Shown piece by piece: positions 1 through 7,169 of a DNA stretch of 64,000 bases (the first letter of the stretch is position 1; every line of letters starts with the position of its first letter). The notes beneath the pieces are model-generated. The model had not been told where the DNA came from. It searched no databases and worked only from the letters and a program-made list of their open reading frames with translations. The translations under genes and the position numbers were made by a program. Source of the DNA: Symbiobacteriaceae bacterium (GTDB taxonomy: Bacteria > Bacillota > Sulfobacillia > Symbiobacteriales > Symbiobacteriaceae); assembly GCA_029239785.1 (NCBI GenBank), contig JARBUG010000005.1:1-64000 (forward strand). Direction: 5' to 3'.

Positions 1-474
1 CTGACCGAGGAACCTGGTATGGCCCGCCTCGTCAAGCTTGGCGTCCCGGAGGAGCAGGTACAGAAACTGAGCACCATCTTCGGCATCTCGGGCGTCTGCA
101 ACGTGCTGGGCGCAATCAAAACCGCCAAGCACTACAACCTTGGGCCTGACGACGTTATCGTCACCATCTGCACCGACGCCATCGACCGGTACCATTCTGT
201 CATGGACGAAATGAGCCAGACTTACGGCGTTATGGATGACGCAGAGGCCGGCGCCCGGCTGGCCGCCATCTTCCACGGCCAGAAGACGGACTGGGTCAAG
301 GACGGCACGCCCGACATGCGCCGCCAGTGGCATAACCTCAAGTACTACACCTGGGTTGAGCAGCAGGGCAAAACGGTCAAGGAGCTCGATGCCCAACTCA
401 GCCAGGCCTGGTGGGAAGAACACCAGCAAATGGTGCCGGAAATCGACCGCCGCATTATGGCGGTTCGGGGGTAG
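1..474 (+). CDS. PLP-dependent cysteine synthase-like protein, 5'-truncated by window edge
   Basis: The reading frame is open from base 1, so this is the C-terminal 157 residues of a larger protein. The text FGISGVCNVLGAIKTAKHY followed by DDVIVTICTDAIDRY resembles the C-terminal part of the cysteine synthase/threonine dehydratase-like fold-type II PLP proteins often annotated as PLP-dependent protein beta subunit. The lysine that binds PLP and the phosphate-binding loop would lie upstream of the window, so activity cannot be judged. An internal ATG at 19 exists but has no Shine-Dalgarno site and the frame continues upstream, so I treat the start as missing. A GC-rich hairpin with a short T run follows the stop. 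Family assignment is from memory of the family; substrate is unknown. Confidence 0.75.
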   Translation: MTEEPGMARLVKLGVPEEQVQKLSTIFGISGVCNVLGAIKTAKHYNLGPDDVIVTICTDAIDRYHSVMDEMSQTYGVMDDAEAGARLAAIFHGQKTDWVKDGTPDMRRQWHNLKYYTWVEQQGKTVKELDAQLSQAWWEEHQQMVPEIDRRIMAVRG

Positions 475-485
475 GCAGATACAGC

Positions 486-510
486 GGCGAGGGGGAAGCC
501 CCTCGCCTTT
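486..510 (+). terminator. Intrinsic terminator after the PLP enzyme gene
   Basis: A perfect 9-bp stem (486-494 with 499-507) with a 4-nt loop is followed by TTTCT. It ends the transcript of the truncated PLP enzyme gene. Confidence 0.75.
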
Positions 511-516
511 CTGTTC

Positions 517-560
517 GGCCCACGCCTGACGGGTTACGGCACCCACCCCGGGTGCCTAGA
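517..560 (+). repeat. 44-bp direct repeat, copy 1, with internal hairpin
   Basis: This copy and the one at 589-632 share GGCCCACGCCTGACGGG, then TACGGCACCCA, then GGGTGCCTAGA. They differ at one base near the middle and in the hairpin loop. GGCACCC pairs with GGGTGCC inside each copy, giving a small stem-loop. No gene is visible here. Function unknown. Confidence 0.8.
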
Positions 561-588
561 CCCTCTCGGCATGGGCCGGTCGAGATTA

Positions 589-632
589 GGCCCACGCCTG
601 ACGGGCTACGGCACCCATTGAGGGTGCCTAGA
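589..632 (+). repeat. 44-bp direct repeat, copy 2, abutting the DMT gene promoter
   Basis: This is the second copy of the 44-bp repeat at 517-560, with the loop changed from CCCC to TTGA. The TTGAGG created by that change sits upstream of TACAAT at 639-644, so the repeat may also supply a weak -35 for the DMT gene. Confidence 0.8.
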
Positions 633-644
633 ATGTGCTACAAT
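618..644 (+). promoter_or_regulatory. Putative promoter for the DMT transporter (possibly leaderless)
   Basis: TTGAGG (618-623) and TACAAT (639-644) are spaced by 15 bp. The ATG at 652 is only seven bases after the -10 box and no Shine-Dalgarno site is present, so transcription may begin at or next to the start codon. Confidence 0.4.
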
Positions 645-651
645 AGCGGGC

Positions 652-1560
652 ATGAACAAAACACACCTCGGCTACCTGCTCACCATGCTGTCGGCCCTGG
701 CCTTTGCCTCCATGTCGCTCTTCATCAAAATGGGCTACGACACCGGCATGAGCGCGTGGTCATTCTCCCTGATCCAATCAACGTTTGCACTCACACTCCT
801 GGCCGTCCTGCTCAAGCGTGAACGCCAGAAGTCCAACCCCAGCGGCGCCCGCTCCGCCATCGCCTTCTTCCTGCTCTGCGGCGCCACCTCAGCCATCAGT
901 TTCAACGTGGCGCTGGTCCACCTCTCCATGTCCCTGGCCACCATCCTGCTTTTCACTTACCCCGTTTTCACCGCCCTGGGCGCCTGGGCCATGCTCGGCC
1001 AGCGCCCGTCGCGCTACCAGGGCGCCGCCCTGCTGCTTACCCTGGCCGGCGCCGTCCTTACGGCCAATCTCGCCGAAATCCGCTCCGGCGACATCAGCCT
1101 CATCGGCCTGGGCCTGGCCCTGCTCGCGGCCGTCTCGCACGGCCTCTACATGGTCACAGGCGAGCGCATCGCCGGGCGCCTCACCGCGACCACGGCCACT
1201 ACCCTGACCCGCATCGCCATCCTATCCGGCTCCATTCTCCTGAACCCCCGTGTCTTTGCCGAAGTCCCGCAGGTCCCGGCCGCCGGCTGGCTCATCTGCG
1301 CCGTCGCCGCCGTCGTCTCCGGCGTGGCGCCTTTCCTCTTCCTGAACCAGGGCATCGCCCTGATTGGCGCCAACCGGGCCGCTATCGTCAGCGTTGCCGA
1401 GCTCCCTTTTGCCCTGGGCCTCGGCCTGCTCTTCCAGGGCGACATCATCCACCCCGGGCAACTCATCGGCGCGGCACTCATCATCGCCGCCGTCGTCGTC
1501 AGCCAACGTGAAACCAAAGAGGAGGAGCCAACTGATGGATCCCGTACGGGCACAGCTTGA
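652..1560 (+). CDS. EamA/DMT-family transporter (10 TM)
   Basis: The 302-residue product is hydrophobic throughout, with about ten membrane segments in two tandem EamA halves. These include the typical first helix GYLLTMLSALAFASMSLFIK and the second-half region around SLIGLGLALLAAVSHGLYMV. DMT proteins export or import small metabolites such as amino acids, and the substrate cannot be read from sequence. The ATG lacks a visible Shine-Dalgarno site and lies directly behind a -10-like box, which suggests a leaderless message. The 3' end overlaps the next gene by 26 bp, so the two are probably translationally coupled. A second, unrelated EamA gene lies at 47725. Confidence 0.9.
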   Translation: MNKTHLGYLLTMLSALAFASMSLFIKMGYDTGMSAWSFSLIQSTFALTLLAVLLKRERQKSNPSGARSAIAFFLLCGATSAISFNVALVHLSMSLATILLFTYPVFTALGAWAMLGQRPSRYQGAALLLTLAGAVLTANLAEIRSGDISLIGLGLALLAAVSHGLYMVTGERIAGRLTATTATTLTRIAILSGSILLNPRVFAEVPQVPAAGWLICAVAAVVSGVAPFLFLNQGIALIGANRAAIVSVAELPFALGLGLLFQGDIIHPGQLIGAALIIAAVVVSQRETKEEEPTDGSRTGTA

Positions 1561-1855
1561 CGCCTATAACGCCCGCGACGTCGAACGCTTCATCGCCTGC
1601 TACACGCCCGACGTCGTCATTGAAGATGGTGCCGGCAACCTGCTCATGCAGGGCCACGACGCCATGCGCCAGCGCTACGGCCCCATGTTCGCCAAATTCC
1701 CCGACCTGCACTGCCGTCTCGCCTCCCGCATTCGCATTGGCGACTATGTGGTCGATGAAGAACGCATCACGGGCCGCAGCCCGGGCGAAGAGCATGCGGT
1801 CGCAATCTACCGGGTGGAAGGTGACCTGATCACCCACGTACGGTTCCTCCGGTAA
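1535..1855 (+). CDS. SnoaL-like/NTF2-fold small protein
   Basis: The 106-residue product starts at the ATG preceded by AGGAGG and overlaps the DMT gene. The order DAYNARDVERFIACYTPDVV, then HDAMRQRYGPMF, then EEHAVAIYRVEGDLITHV is the pattern of SnoaL-like polyketide cyclase/nuclear-transport-factor-2 fold proteins. These form cone-shaped alpha+beta barrels that may bind or transform small molecules, but most members have no known role. No assigned catalytic residue can be stated. Its coupling to the exporter suggests a shared substrate, which is inference only. Confidence 0.75.
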   Translation: MDPVRAQLDAYNARDVERFIACYTPDVVIEDGAGNLLMQGHDAMRQRYGPMFAKFPDLHCRLASRIRIGDYVVDEERITGRSPGEEHAVAIYRVEGDLITHVRFLR

Positions 1856-1888
1856 GGATGGTATCCCGAAGATACTAAACGCGCAGGA

Positions 1889-1913
1889 TACCCGCCGGAT
1901 ACCCCGGCGGGTA
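1889..1913 (+). terminator. Hairpin between SnoaL-like gene and cytochrome gene
   Basis: A perfect 10-bp stem (1889-1898 with 1904-1913) with a 5-nt loop is followed by a weak T-rich stretch. It probably terminates the DMT/SnoaL transcript. It lies 12 bases before the AGGAGG of the cytochrome gene. Confidence 0.5.
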
Positions 1914-1938
1914 CACTTATTTCCAGGAGGGGATTCCT

Positions 1939-2370
1939 GTGCGGCGTTGGCGCTGGATTGTGGGCGGATTTGTTGCTCTCGTGTTGGTTGCAGCCTTTGC
2001 CTATCCGTTGGTCGCTACAGCAACCGATGACGTGGGCTTTTGCATGTCCTGCCATGTGATGGAGGATCAGGGCAAGACCCACGCCACTTCCTTCCACCGT
2101 GAGGCGGCTACCTGCAGTGACTGCCACACCGGGTCGCTGGTGCAAAAGTACACCGATGGCGTCCGGCATATTACGGCTAACCTCACCGGCAATTTCCCGC
2201 ACCCGATCGCAATCCGGGAAGCCACGCGTGATGTGGTGGCCGGCCAGTGCTTCTCCTGCCATGCCGAAAAGTCTTTGCACGCCCGGCAAAAAGAGGCCCG
2301 GGCTGCAAACTGCCTGGACTGTCATAAAGGCCACGATGAACGGTCAGTCATGCTGCCGGGCGTGGACTAA
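1939..2370 (+). CDS. NapC/NirT-type small tetraheme cytochrome c
   Basis: The start is GTG with AGGAGG eight bases upstream. The product has 143 residues: an N-terminal membrane anchor (about residues 6-26) and four c-type heme sites, CMSCH, CSDCH, CFSCH and CLDCH. This is the layout of the NapC/NirT/NrfH family of membrane-bound quinol-oxidising cytochromes that pass electrons to extracytoplasmic reductases. The protein is shorter than usual NapC (about 190-200 residues) and closer to NrfH in size. No reductase, cytochrome maturation or Nap gene lies beside it, so its partner is unknown. A NapG-like ferredoxin and a molybdopterin oxidoreductase are found 50 kb away in the window; any link is speculative. 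Confidence 0.85.
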   Translation: MRRWRWIVGGFVALVLVAAFAYPLVATATDDVGFCMSCHVMEDQGKTHATSFHREAATCSDCHTGSLVQKYTDGVRHITANLTGNFPHPIAIREATRDVVAGQCFSCHAEKSLHARQKEARAANCLDCHKGHDERSVMLPGVD

Positions 2371-2383
2371 ACATACATGAAAA

Positions 2384-2413
2384 GAAGGGGACGGCGCTTA
2401 TGCCGTCCCCTTC
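2384..2413. terminator. Bidirectional terminator between convergent cytochrome and panC genes
   Basis: A perfect 12-bp stem (2384-2395 with 2402-2413) with a 6-nt loop separates convergent genes. A-rich sequence precedes it and T-rich sequence follows, so it can act on both strands. Confidence 0.85.
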
Positions 2414-2418
2414 ACATT

Positions 2419-3270
2419 TTACCCAACCGATAGGATGCAGTTGTCAATCAGCCGGGTCTTGCCGAAGCGCACGGCCAGGGCGGCCAGTGCCTTGCCTTCC
2501 AGCCTCGTAGTCGGCTGCAGCGAATCGTAATCGACGATGGAGACGTAGTCGATGTTCGCCAGCGGCTCGGCGGCAATCATCGCACGCATGGCTTCCTGGA
2601 GTGCAGTCATGTCGCGCTCGCCGGCGGCGACCCGCTCCTGCGCCATACGCAGTGACCGGGAGAGGACCAGGGCGCCCTGCCGCTGCTCGGGCGTCAGGTA
2701 GATGTTACGGGAACTCAGGGCCAGTCCGTCGGGCTCCCGCACCGTGGACACCGGGCGGACTTCCAGGTCCATGTTCAGGTCCAGCACCATCCGGCGGATC
2801 ACCGCGACCTGCTGGGCATCCTTCTGGCCGAAGAAGGCCACGTCGGGCTTGACGATATTGAACAGCTTGGTCACTACGGTGGCCACACCCTCGAAGTGGC
2901 CGGGCCGCGACGCCCCGCACAGCCCCGTCGTGAGTTGCGAAACCACGACGCTGGTCGTGCTGGCCGTGCCCGGGTACATCTCGGCCACCGAAGGATGGAA
3001 AATCGCATCGACCGGTACGCTGCCGCAGAGTTCCATGTCGCGTGCCAGGTCCCGGGGGTACCGGTCGAAGTCTTCATTCGGCCCGAACTGGGTCGGGTTC
3101 ACGAAGATGCTGACCACTACGAAGTCGCATTCCTTCCGGGCTTCCTGCATGAGTGTGAGATGCCCCTGGTGCAGGTAGCCCATGGTGGGCACAAACCCAA
3201 TCTTCTTGCCGGCCTTGCGGGCGGCGTCGACCGCGTCCCGGATTCCCTGAATCGTTTCGATCAGTTGCAT
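2419..3270 (-). CDS. panC: Pantothenate synthetase
   Basis: PanC condenses pantoate and beta-alanine with ATP to make pantothenate, the coenzyme A precursor, in the cytoplasm. The 283-residue length is normal. The nucleotidyl-transferase signature PTMGYLHQGHLTLM lies near residue 28, FVNPTQFGPNEDFDRYPR near residue 57, the substrate-binding FFGQKDAQQ near residue 146 and the KMSKS-equivalent SSRNIYL near residue 187. AAGGAAG precedes the ATG. It lies 25 bp downstream of the membrane-protein gene at 3296, so the two are probably co-transcribed. panB and panD are not present in the window. Confidence 0.97.
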   Translation of the reverse strand: MQLIETIQGIRDAVDAARKAGKKIGFVPTMGYLHQGHLTLMQEARKECDFVVVSIFVNPTQFGPNEDFDRYPRDLARDMELCGSVPVDAIFHPSVAEMYPGTASTTSVVVSQLTTGLCGASRPGHFEGVATVVTKLFNIVKPDVAFFGQKDAQQVAVIRRMVLDLNMDLEVRPVSTVREPDGLALSSRNIYLTPEQRQGALVLSRSLRMAQERVAAGERDMTALQEAMRAMIAAEPLANIDYVSIVDYDSLQPTTRLEGKALAALAVRFGKTRLIDNCILSVG

Positions 3271-3295
3271 TGGAACTTACACTTCCTTGACGAGA

Positions 3296-4996
3296 TCATC
3301 TGGTCCGCCGAAGCGCTCTGAGGCGGACGACTTTATCAGCGTTGCGTTCCGGATCGCCGATCTCTTTGAGCGGCCACCATTTGCGTGACAGGGCGGAGGC
3401 GCTCACCACCAAACCTGCCCACAGGGGGCTGAGGTACCCGATGACCATGATTTGCAGGGCGGCGGCAAAGAACCAGACCATCTGGCCAGTGGCGGGCAGG
3501 CTGACCGTAAAGTCCCAGCCCGTGCGCCCCAGCACAACCGCCACGGGCAGCGCCGTCAGCAGGGCGGTCACCAGCGCCATGTGCAGGGCCGCTGTGGCCA
3601 CGTAGGCCCGCTTTTTGAAGCCTTTACGGGAGAGCAGGTACCCGGTCACCAGGCTCGCCGCGACCATGGCTCCGGCGCCCGGGGAGGCCAGGCCAAGCAC
3701 CACGCCCCGGCCGGGTTCATACAGCCCCGGCAGGGCCGCCGAATAGCTTCCGCCGGTCAGGAAGAAGATGACGTGGAAAGCGGCCGTGTACGTGACCAGG
3801 CCCGCCACCACCGGCCCACCGAACGGCGCCCGGAGGACGATAATCAGGTAGATCAGAATCAGCAGCAGCGCACCACCGGCGTAGGGCGCCAGGGTCAGGC
3901 CCCACTTGCGCCAGGCGCCAAACTGCGCATCGTGCAGCAACTGCTCCAGTTCGGCCAGGTACCCTTCGGCCCCGGCGGGGTCGGCAGGTACCTCCGGGGT
4001 GGAGACGACCGCTCCCAGGGCCCCCAGGGCGCCTTCTACATAGGCCCGGCGGGCCTCCAGCACCTTCAGCATCACCAGGTCAGCCGGGCGGCCATCCGTT
4101 ACTGCCAGGGCGCCCAGCACGGGGCGCCCGCCGTTGGCCAGGGGCACGGGCGCCCCGGCCAGGGCGCTCAGCGTGGGCGCCACGTCCAGCAGGCTAGCCT
4201 CACCCCGGAACCCGGCCTTAATGCCCGGCCCCGCCATAACCAGCGGGACCGAGGCAGCGGGCGTATAGGCCCCGTCAGCGCCCATGGGCACCGTGCCGGC
4301 CACCACAACCGCCGTGGTCTTCCAGTCAATCAGGTCAATCAGGCTGACCAGCGTAAAGTCGAACTGCGCCAGAGCGTTCCGGTAGTCGGCCGAATCACGG
4401 CTGGCTGTGCCCAGGCGCTCCATTTCGCCGGCCAGGAAGTGGCTGTGAAGCAGAACAAACTCAGGGCCGGTGGGCCTGAGCAACGCCCGGGCCTTCTCCA
4501 CCAGCGCCTGGGGCGTGCCGACCACTTCCCAGCCGGGTAGGGCGCCGCCCTGGAGCAGGTGGCCCAAATCGGCACCGCCGGCTCCGCCGGTCGAAATACC
4601 CACCCGCTGGGCCGCGGCCAGCAGATTGTCGGCGCCCAGACGGCCATCGCGCAGCAGCACGCCGTGCACCTCGGGCTGCGCGCCCGTCAGAAGTGTGGCG
4701 GCAGCAGGCACGGCATACCCGGGCTCAGGCACCGCAACCGAAAGCTGGGCGCCCCGTTGGGCCAGCCAGTCTACGGTGGGCAACAGGCGGGCATCGTCGG
4801 GCCGCAGGCCCTCCGCCAGAATGACCACCACGCGCTGAGCCAACGGTGGCGGCCCGGCGGGCGGGCGGATCCCAGTCATATGCGTCGGCGTAAACCCGGT
4901 CACCCGGCTGGCGCCTTCACGCGCCACACGCTGGGCCCCGTAAGCCGAAGCCAACAGCACACAGATCAACAGAAACACAGCAGGGCCCCGTCGCAC
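3296..4996 (-). CDS. Membrane protein with degenerate alkaline-phosphatase-superfamily domain
   Basis: I choose the GTG at 4996, which has AGGGGG six bases upstream, rather than a longer frame; this gives 566 residues. An N-terminal signal/anchor helix (about residues 5-20) is followed by an alkaline-phosphatase/sulfatase-like extracytoplasmic domain, with RVVVILAEGLRPDD, then VPAAATLLTGAQPEVHGV, then VPLVMAGPGI. Five or six membrane helices follow (about residues 370-545). Where active relatives have a metal-binding Asp before GLR, a Thr/Ser nucleophile before the P..TLLTG motif and an SDHG metal motif, this protein has Glu, Ala and a segment without Asp-His. It is therefore probably catalytically inactive. 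Role unknown; panC follows in the same unit. Confidence 0.7.
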   Translation of the reverse strand: MRRGPAVFLLICVLLASAYGAQRVAREGASRVTGFTPTHMTGIRPPAGPPPLAQRVVVILAEGLRPDDARLLPTVDWLAQRGAQLSVAVPEPGYAVPAAATLLTGAQPEVHGVLLRDGRLGADNLLAAAQRVGISTGGAGGADLGHLLQGGALPGWEVVGTPQALVEKARALLRPTGPEFVLLHSHFLAGEMERLGTASRDSADYRNALAQFDFTLVSLIDLIDWKTTAVVVAGTVPMGADGAYTPAASVPLVMAGPGIKAGFRGEASLLDVAPTLSALAGAPVPLANGGRPVLGALAVTDGRPADLVMLKVLEARRAYVEGALGALGAVVSTPEVPADPAGAEGYLAELEQLLHDAQFGAWRKWGLTLAPYAGGALLLILIYLIIVLRAPFGGPVVAGLVTYTAAFHVIFFLTGGSYSAALPGLYEPGRGVVLGLASPGAGAMVAASLVTGYLLSRKGFKKRAYVATAALHMALVTALLTALPVAVVLGRTGWDFTVSLPATGQMVWFFAAALQIMVIGYLSPLWAGLVVSASALSRKWWPLKEIGDPERNADKVVRLRALRRTR

Positions 4997-5037
4997 AGGC
5001 AGACCCCCTTGGCTATTTCCCAACAACCACGCTTTCC

Positions 5038-5080
5038 GTGTTCTTACGAACACTTGACGTGGTGTGCGCACAGCGCACAC
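5038..5080. promoter_or_regulatory. Two adjacent palindromes in a divergent intergenic region
   Basis: GTGTTC-N4-GAACAC (5038-5053) and GTGTGCGC-N3-GCGCACAC (5062-5080) are perfect inverted repeats between the divergent membrane-protein gene and holA. A TTGACG (5054-5059) lies between them. They look like operator sites, but no regulator can be named. Confidence 0.4.
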
Positions 5081-5175
5081 GGGGAACAAATTCGGTTCTC
5101 GAAGGCCCCAGTCCTGCAGGAGTAGCCGGAAGGGAGCAGAACCCTTCATCAATCCACTTCGAGGAGGCCCCTCAC

Positions 5176-6219
5176 TTGAATCAAACGGAAGCCCTGGCCG
5201 AACTCCAAAAAGGCAAAGTCCGGCCGGTATACCTCTTATACGGCGGCGAGCCCTTCCTGGAAGAGGCGCTCTTCCGCGAAATCAAAAAGGCCACTGTCGA
5301 GCCGGCCACCGTCGACTTCAACTTTCACGTTTTCGGCCCGGCGCCCGATCAGATTCAGCAGGCACTGGCCGTGGCACAAACCCAGCCCTTCTTTGCCGAG
5401 CGCCGGCTTGTCGTCGTAAAGGACTGCCCCATTTTCGCCGCCTCCCGCAAAAAGGAGGAGGCTGAAGAAGGGGAGGAGGAGGCCAAGGGCAACGCCGGCG
5501 AAGAGCCGCTCATCGCTTACCTCAAGAGCCCTGTGCCCTCGACCTGCCTGGTCTTCCTCTGCGAAGACAGCGTCGACAGCCGTAAAAAAGTGACCAAAGC
5601 TGTCATAGCCACGGGCGGAGCCGTCGAATGTAAGCCGTATAAGCCCGAGGAGGCGACCCACTGGGCCGAAGCTCGCGCCACCAGCATCTATGGGAAAAAG
5701 CTGCCGGATGCGGCCGCCCGCCTCCTCATCGAAAAAATCGGGGCGGACCTGCGTCTGATTGATAACGAACTGCAAAAACTGGCCCTCTACGCCGGCGACG
5801 CAAAACAGATCACCGCCATCGATGTCGACAGCCTGGTAGGCGGCATGGCCGAAACCGAGATCTTCCGCCTGACCGAAGCGGTCATGCTGAAAGACCGGGC
5901 ACGGGCCATCGAACTGCTGGGCCGCATCCTGCGCCAGGTCGACCACCCGCTCCAGGTGCTTGCCGCCCTCACCAACCGCTTCCGGCAAATCCTCACCGTA
6001 AAAACGCTGGTCGCCCGGGGCGTCTCCCTGCGGGAAGGACCCGGTGTGGCCAAAATGCACCCCTTCGCTTACGAGAAGATGGTCGGCCATGTGCGCGCCT
6101 ATCCGCGTGCCGAAATCATCCGGGCCCTCCAGCGGCTGCTGGAGGCCGATGTCGCCATGAAATCCGGTGGTTCAGCAACACTCACCCTGGAAACCCTGGT
6201 AGTCGAACTTATGCAGTAG
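5176..6219 (+). CDS. holA: DNA polymerase III delta subunit
   Basis: HolA is the clamp-loader subunit that opens the beta sliding clamp. The TTG at 5176 follows GAGGAGG at a good distance and fits the usual N terminus, giving 347 residues. VRPVYLLYGGEPFLEEALF is the typical opening of the AAA+-like domain, and the C-terminal LEADVAMKSGGSATLTLETLVVELM is the family ending. Between about residues 90 and 106 there is an insertion very rich in Lys and Glu (KKEEAEEGEEEAKG), on a surface loop by expectation. The gene is convergent with rpsT, an arrangement commonly seen in Firmicutes. Confidence 0.95.
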   Translation: MNQTEALAELQKGKVRPVYLLYGGEPFLEEALFREIKKATVEPATVDFNFHVFGPAPDQIQQALAVAQTQPFFAERRLVVVKDCPIFAASRKKEEAEEGEEEAKGNAGEEPLIAYLKSPVPSTCLVFLCEDSVDSRKKVTKAVIATGGAVECKPYKPEEATHWAEARATSIYGKKLPDAAARLLIEKIGADLRLIDNELQKLALYAGDAKQITAIDVDSLVGGMAETEIFRLTEAVMLKDRARAIELLGRILRQVDHPLQVLAALTNRFRQILTVKTLVARGVSLREGPGVAKMHPFAYEKMVGHVRAYPRAEIIRALQRLLEADVAMKSGGSATLTLETLVVELMQ

Positions 6220-6223
6220 AAAA

Positions 6224-6272
6224 GGCAACAAAAAAAGCCCAGACGCCAATGCGTTTGGGCCTCTTTGTTGCC
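6224..6272. terminator. Bidirectional terminator shared by holA and rpsT
   Basis: The inner stem 6237-6246/6251-6260 has one G-T pair. It is extended outside by GGCAACAAA pairing with TTTGTTGCC, giving A-rich and T-rich flanks suited to termination on both strands. Confidence 0.85.
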
Positions 6273-6300
6273 ATCCATAAAGATTGCTTTGCGGACGCGA

Positions 6301-6555
6301 TTAGGCGGTGACCTTCGCAAGGCGCTTAGCCAGGCGAGCCTTCTTCCGGGCGGCAGTGTTCTTATGGATAACGCCCTTAGCAGCAGCCTTGTCCAGCGAA
6401 GCAAACGCCGAATTCAGCTTGCCCTGAGCATCCTCGCTACCGGCCTCGACGAACTTGCGAATCGCAGTCCGGAGGCTGGACTTGACCATCTTATTGCGCT
6501 CATTGCGCTTCAGAGCGGTCAGCGCGCGCTTCTTAGCGGACTTAATGTTAGCCAA
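6301..6555 (-). CDS. rpsT: 30S ribosomal protein S20
   Basis: S20 binds 16S rRNA in the 30S body. The start is TTG at 6555, placed after GGAGGTGAGG, giving MANIKSAKKRALTALKRNER and 84 residues, a normal length. The basic helical composition and the ending AARKKARLAKRL match S20. An ORF starting further upstream would add 17 residues without a ribosome-binding site and is rejected. A sigma-A-like promoter lies at 6578-6606. Confidence 0.97.
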   Translation of the reverse strand: MANIKSAKKRALTALKRNERNKMVKSSLRTAIRKFVEAGSEDAQGKLNSAFASLDKAAAKGVIHKNTAARKKARLAKRLAKVTA

Positions 6556-6577
6556 CTTCCTCACCTCCAACGAAGCT

Positions 6578-6606
6578 ATCTTAGCACGGCCCATCCTGGT
6601 TCGCAA
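6578..6606 (-). promoter_or_regulatory. Promoter of rpsT
   Basis: On the minus strand TTGCGA and TAAGAT are separated by exactly 17 bp, and the -10 box lies about 22 bp before the TTG start codon. Confidence 0.65.
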
Positions 6607-6701
6607 GGGAATTCGCGGTCGGAATAATTGTTTTCGCGTACGACCACACTACGAACACCGAACTGACCTTTGCGTCAACCGGAACAGGAGGTGATGGGAG
6701 C

Positions 6702-7031
6702 ATGCTCAGTGCAGTCGTACGGTTCGTCGTCTCTGCCCTTGCGCTGATGTTCGTGGCCTGGATCACCCCCGGAGTCGAAGTTGCAGGCTTCTGGGGCGCC
6801 CTCTTAGCGTCACTGGTCATTGCCGGACTTGGGTGGGTTGCCCAGGCGCTGCTCGGGCGTGGCGCTTCGCCCGCCAGCCGTGGCATTACTGGGTTCGTTG
6901 CCGCAGCAATTGTCATTTACTTGACCGGCGCGTTGTTCCCGCAGTGGCTGGCCGTGACCTGGTGGGGCGCCGCTCTGGCGGCATTTGTGATCGCTCTGGT
7001 CGATGCCGTCGTTCCGACGGAGCTTCGCTAG
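6702..7031 (+). CDS. YvlD-like/phage holin family 4 membrane protein
   Basis: The 109-residue protein is nearly all hydrophobic with four predicted helices: residues 4-24, 26-50, 62-82 and 84-104. The text LRFVVSALALMFVAWITPG-like start, the central GLGWVAQALLG and the ending FVIALVDAVVPTELR fit the small four-helix membrane family annotated as phage holin family or YvlD. No phage genes surround it, so holin function is not implied. AGGAGGTGA lies before the ATG. A strong terminator follows. Confidence 0.7.
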   Translation: MLSAVVRFVVSALALMFVAWITPGVEVAGFWGALLASLVIAGLGWVAQALLGRGASPASRGITGFVAAAIVIYLTGALFPQWLAVTWWGAALAAFVIALVDAVVPTELR

Positions 7032-7052
7032 AGCACGCTTCCTTTCTTTCAA

Positions 7053-7085
7053 GACCCCCTCTCAACTGGAAGAGGGGGTCCTTTC
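7053..7085 (+). terminator. Intrinsic terminator after the YvlD-like gene
   Basis: A perfect 10-bp stem (7053-7062 with 7071-7080) with an 8-nt loop is followed by CTTTC. Confidence 0.75.
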
Positions 7086-7115
7086 GCGCCTGAAATTCCT
7101 TAAAGGATGACGCTC

Positions 7116-7161
7116 CTCCTTAACGAATACAAAGTTCGTATAAGATCTATTCGTTAAGGAG
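7116..7161 (+). promoter_or_regulatory. 14-bp inverted repeat covering a -10 region and the ribosome-binding site of the GH18 gene
   Basis: The arms 7116-7129 and 7148-7161 are perfectly complementary over 14 bp, with 18 bp between them. The right arm contains the AAGGAG Shine-Dalgarno site for the ATG at 7170. The spacer contains TATAAGAT, which could be a -10 box. The element could be a DNA operator or, if transcribed whole, an RNA hairpin that hides the ribosome-binding site. Confidence 0.6.
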
Positions 7162-7169
7162 AAATATAT

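Noticed and set aside
3452-4540. 362-codon plus-strand frame opposite the pseudo-phosphatase gene
   Set aside because: Gln/Arg/His-rich low-complexity text with no ribosome-binding site; a shadow.
6702-7031. Prophage remnant because of holin-like annotation
   Set aside because: Only the small four-helix membrane family name suggests phage; no phage genes or attachment sites surround it.
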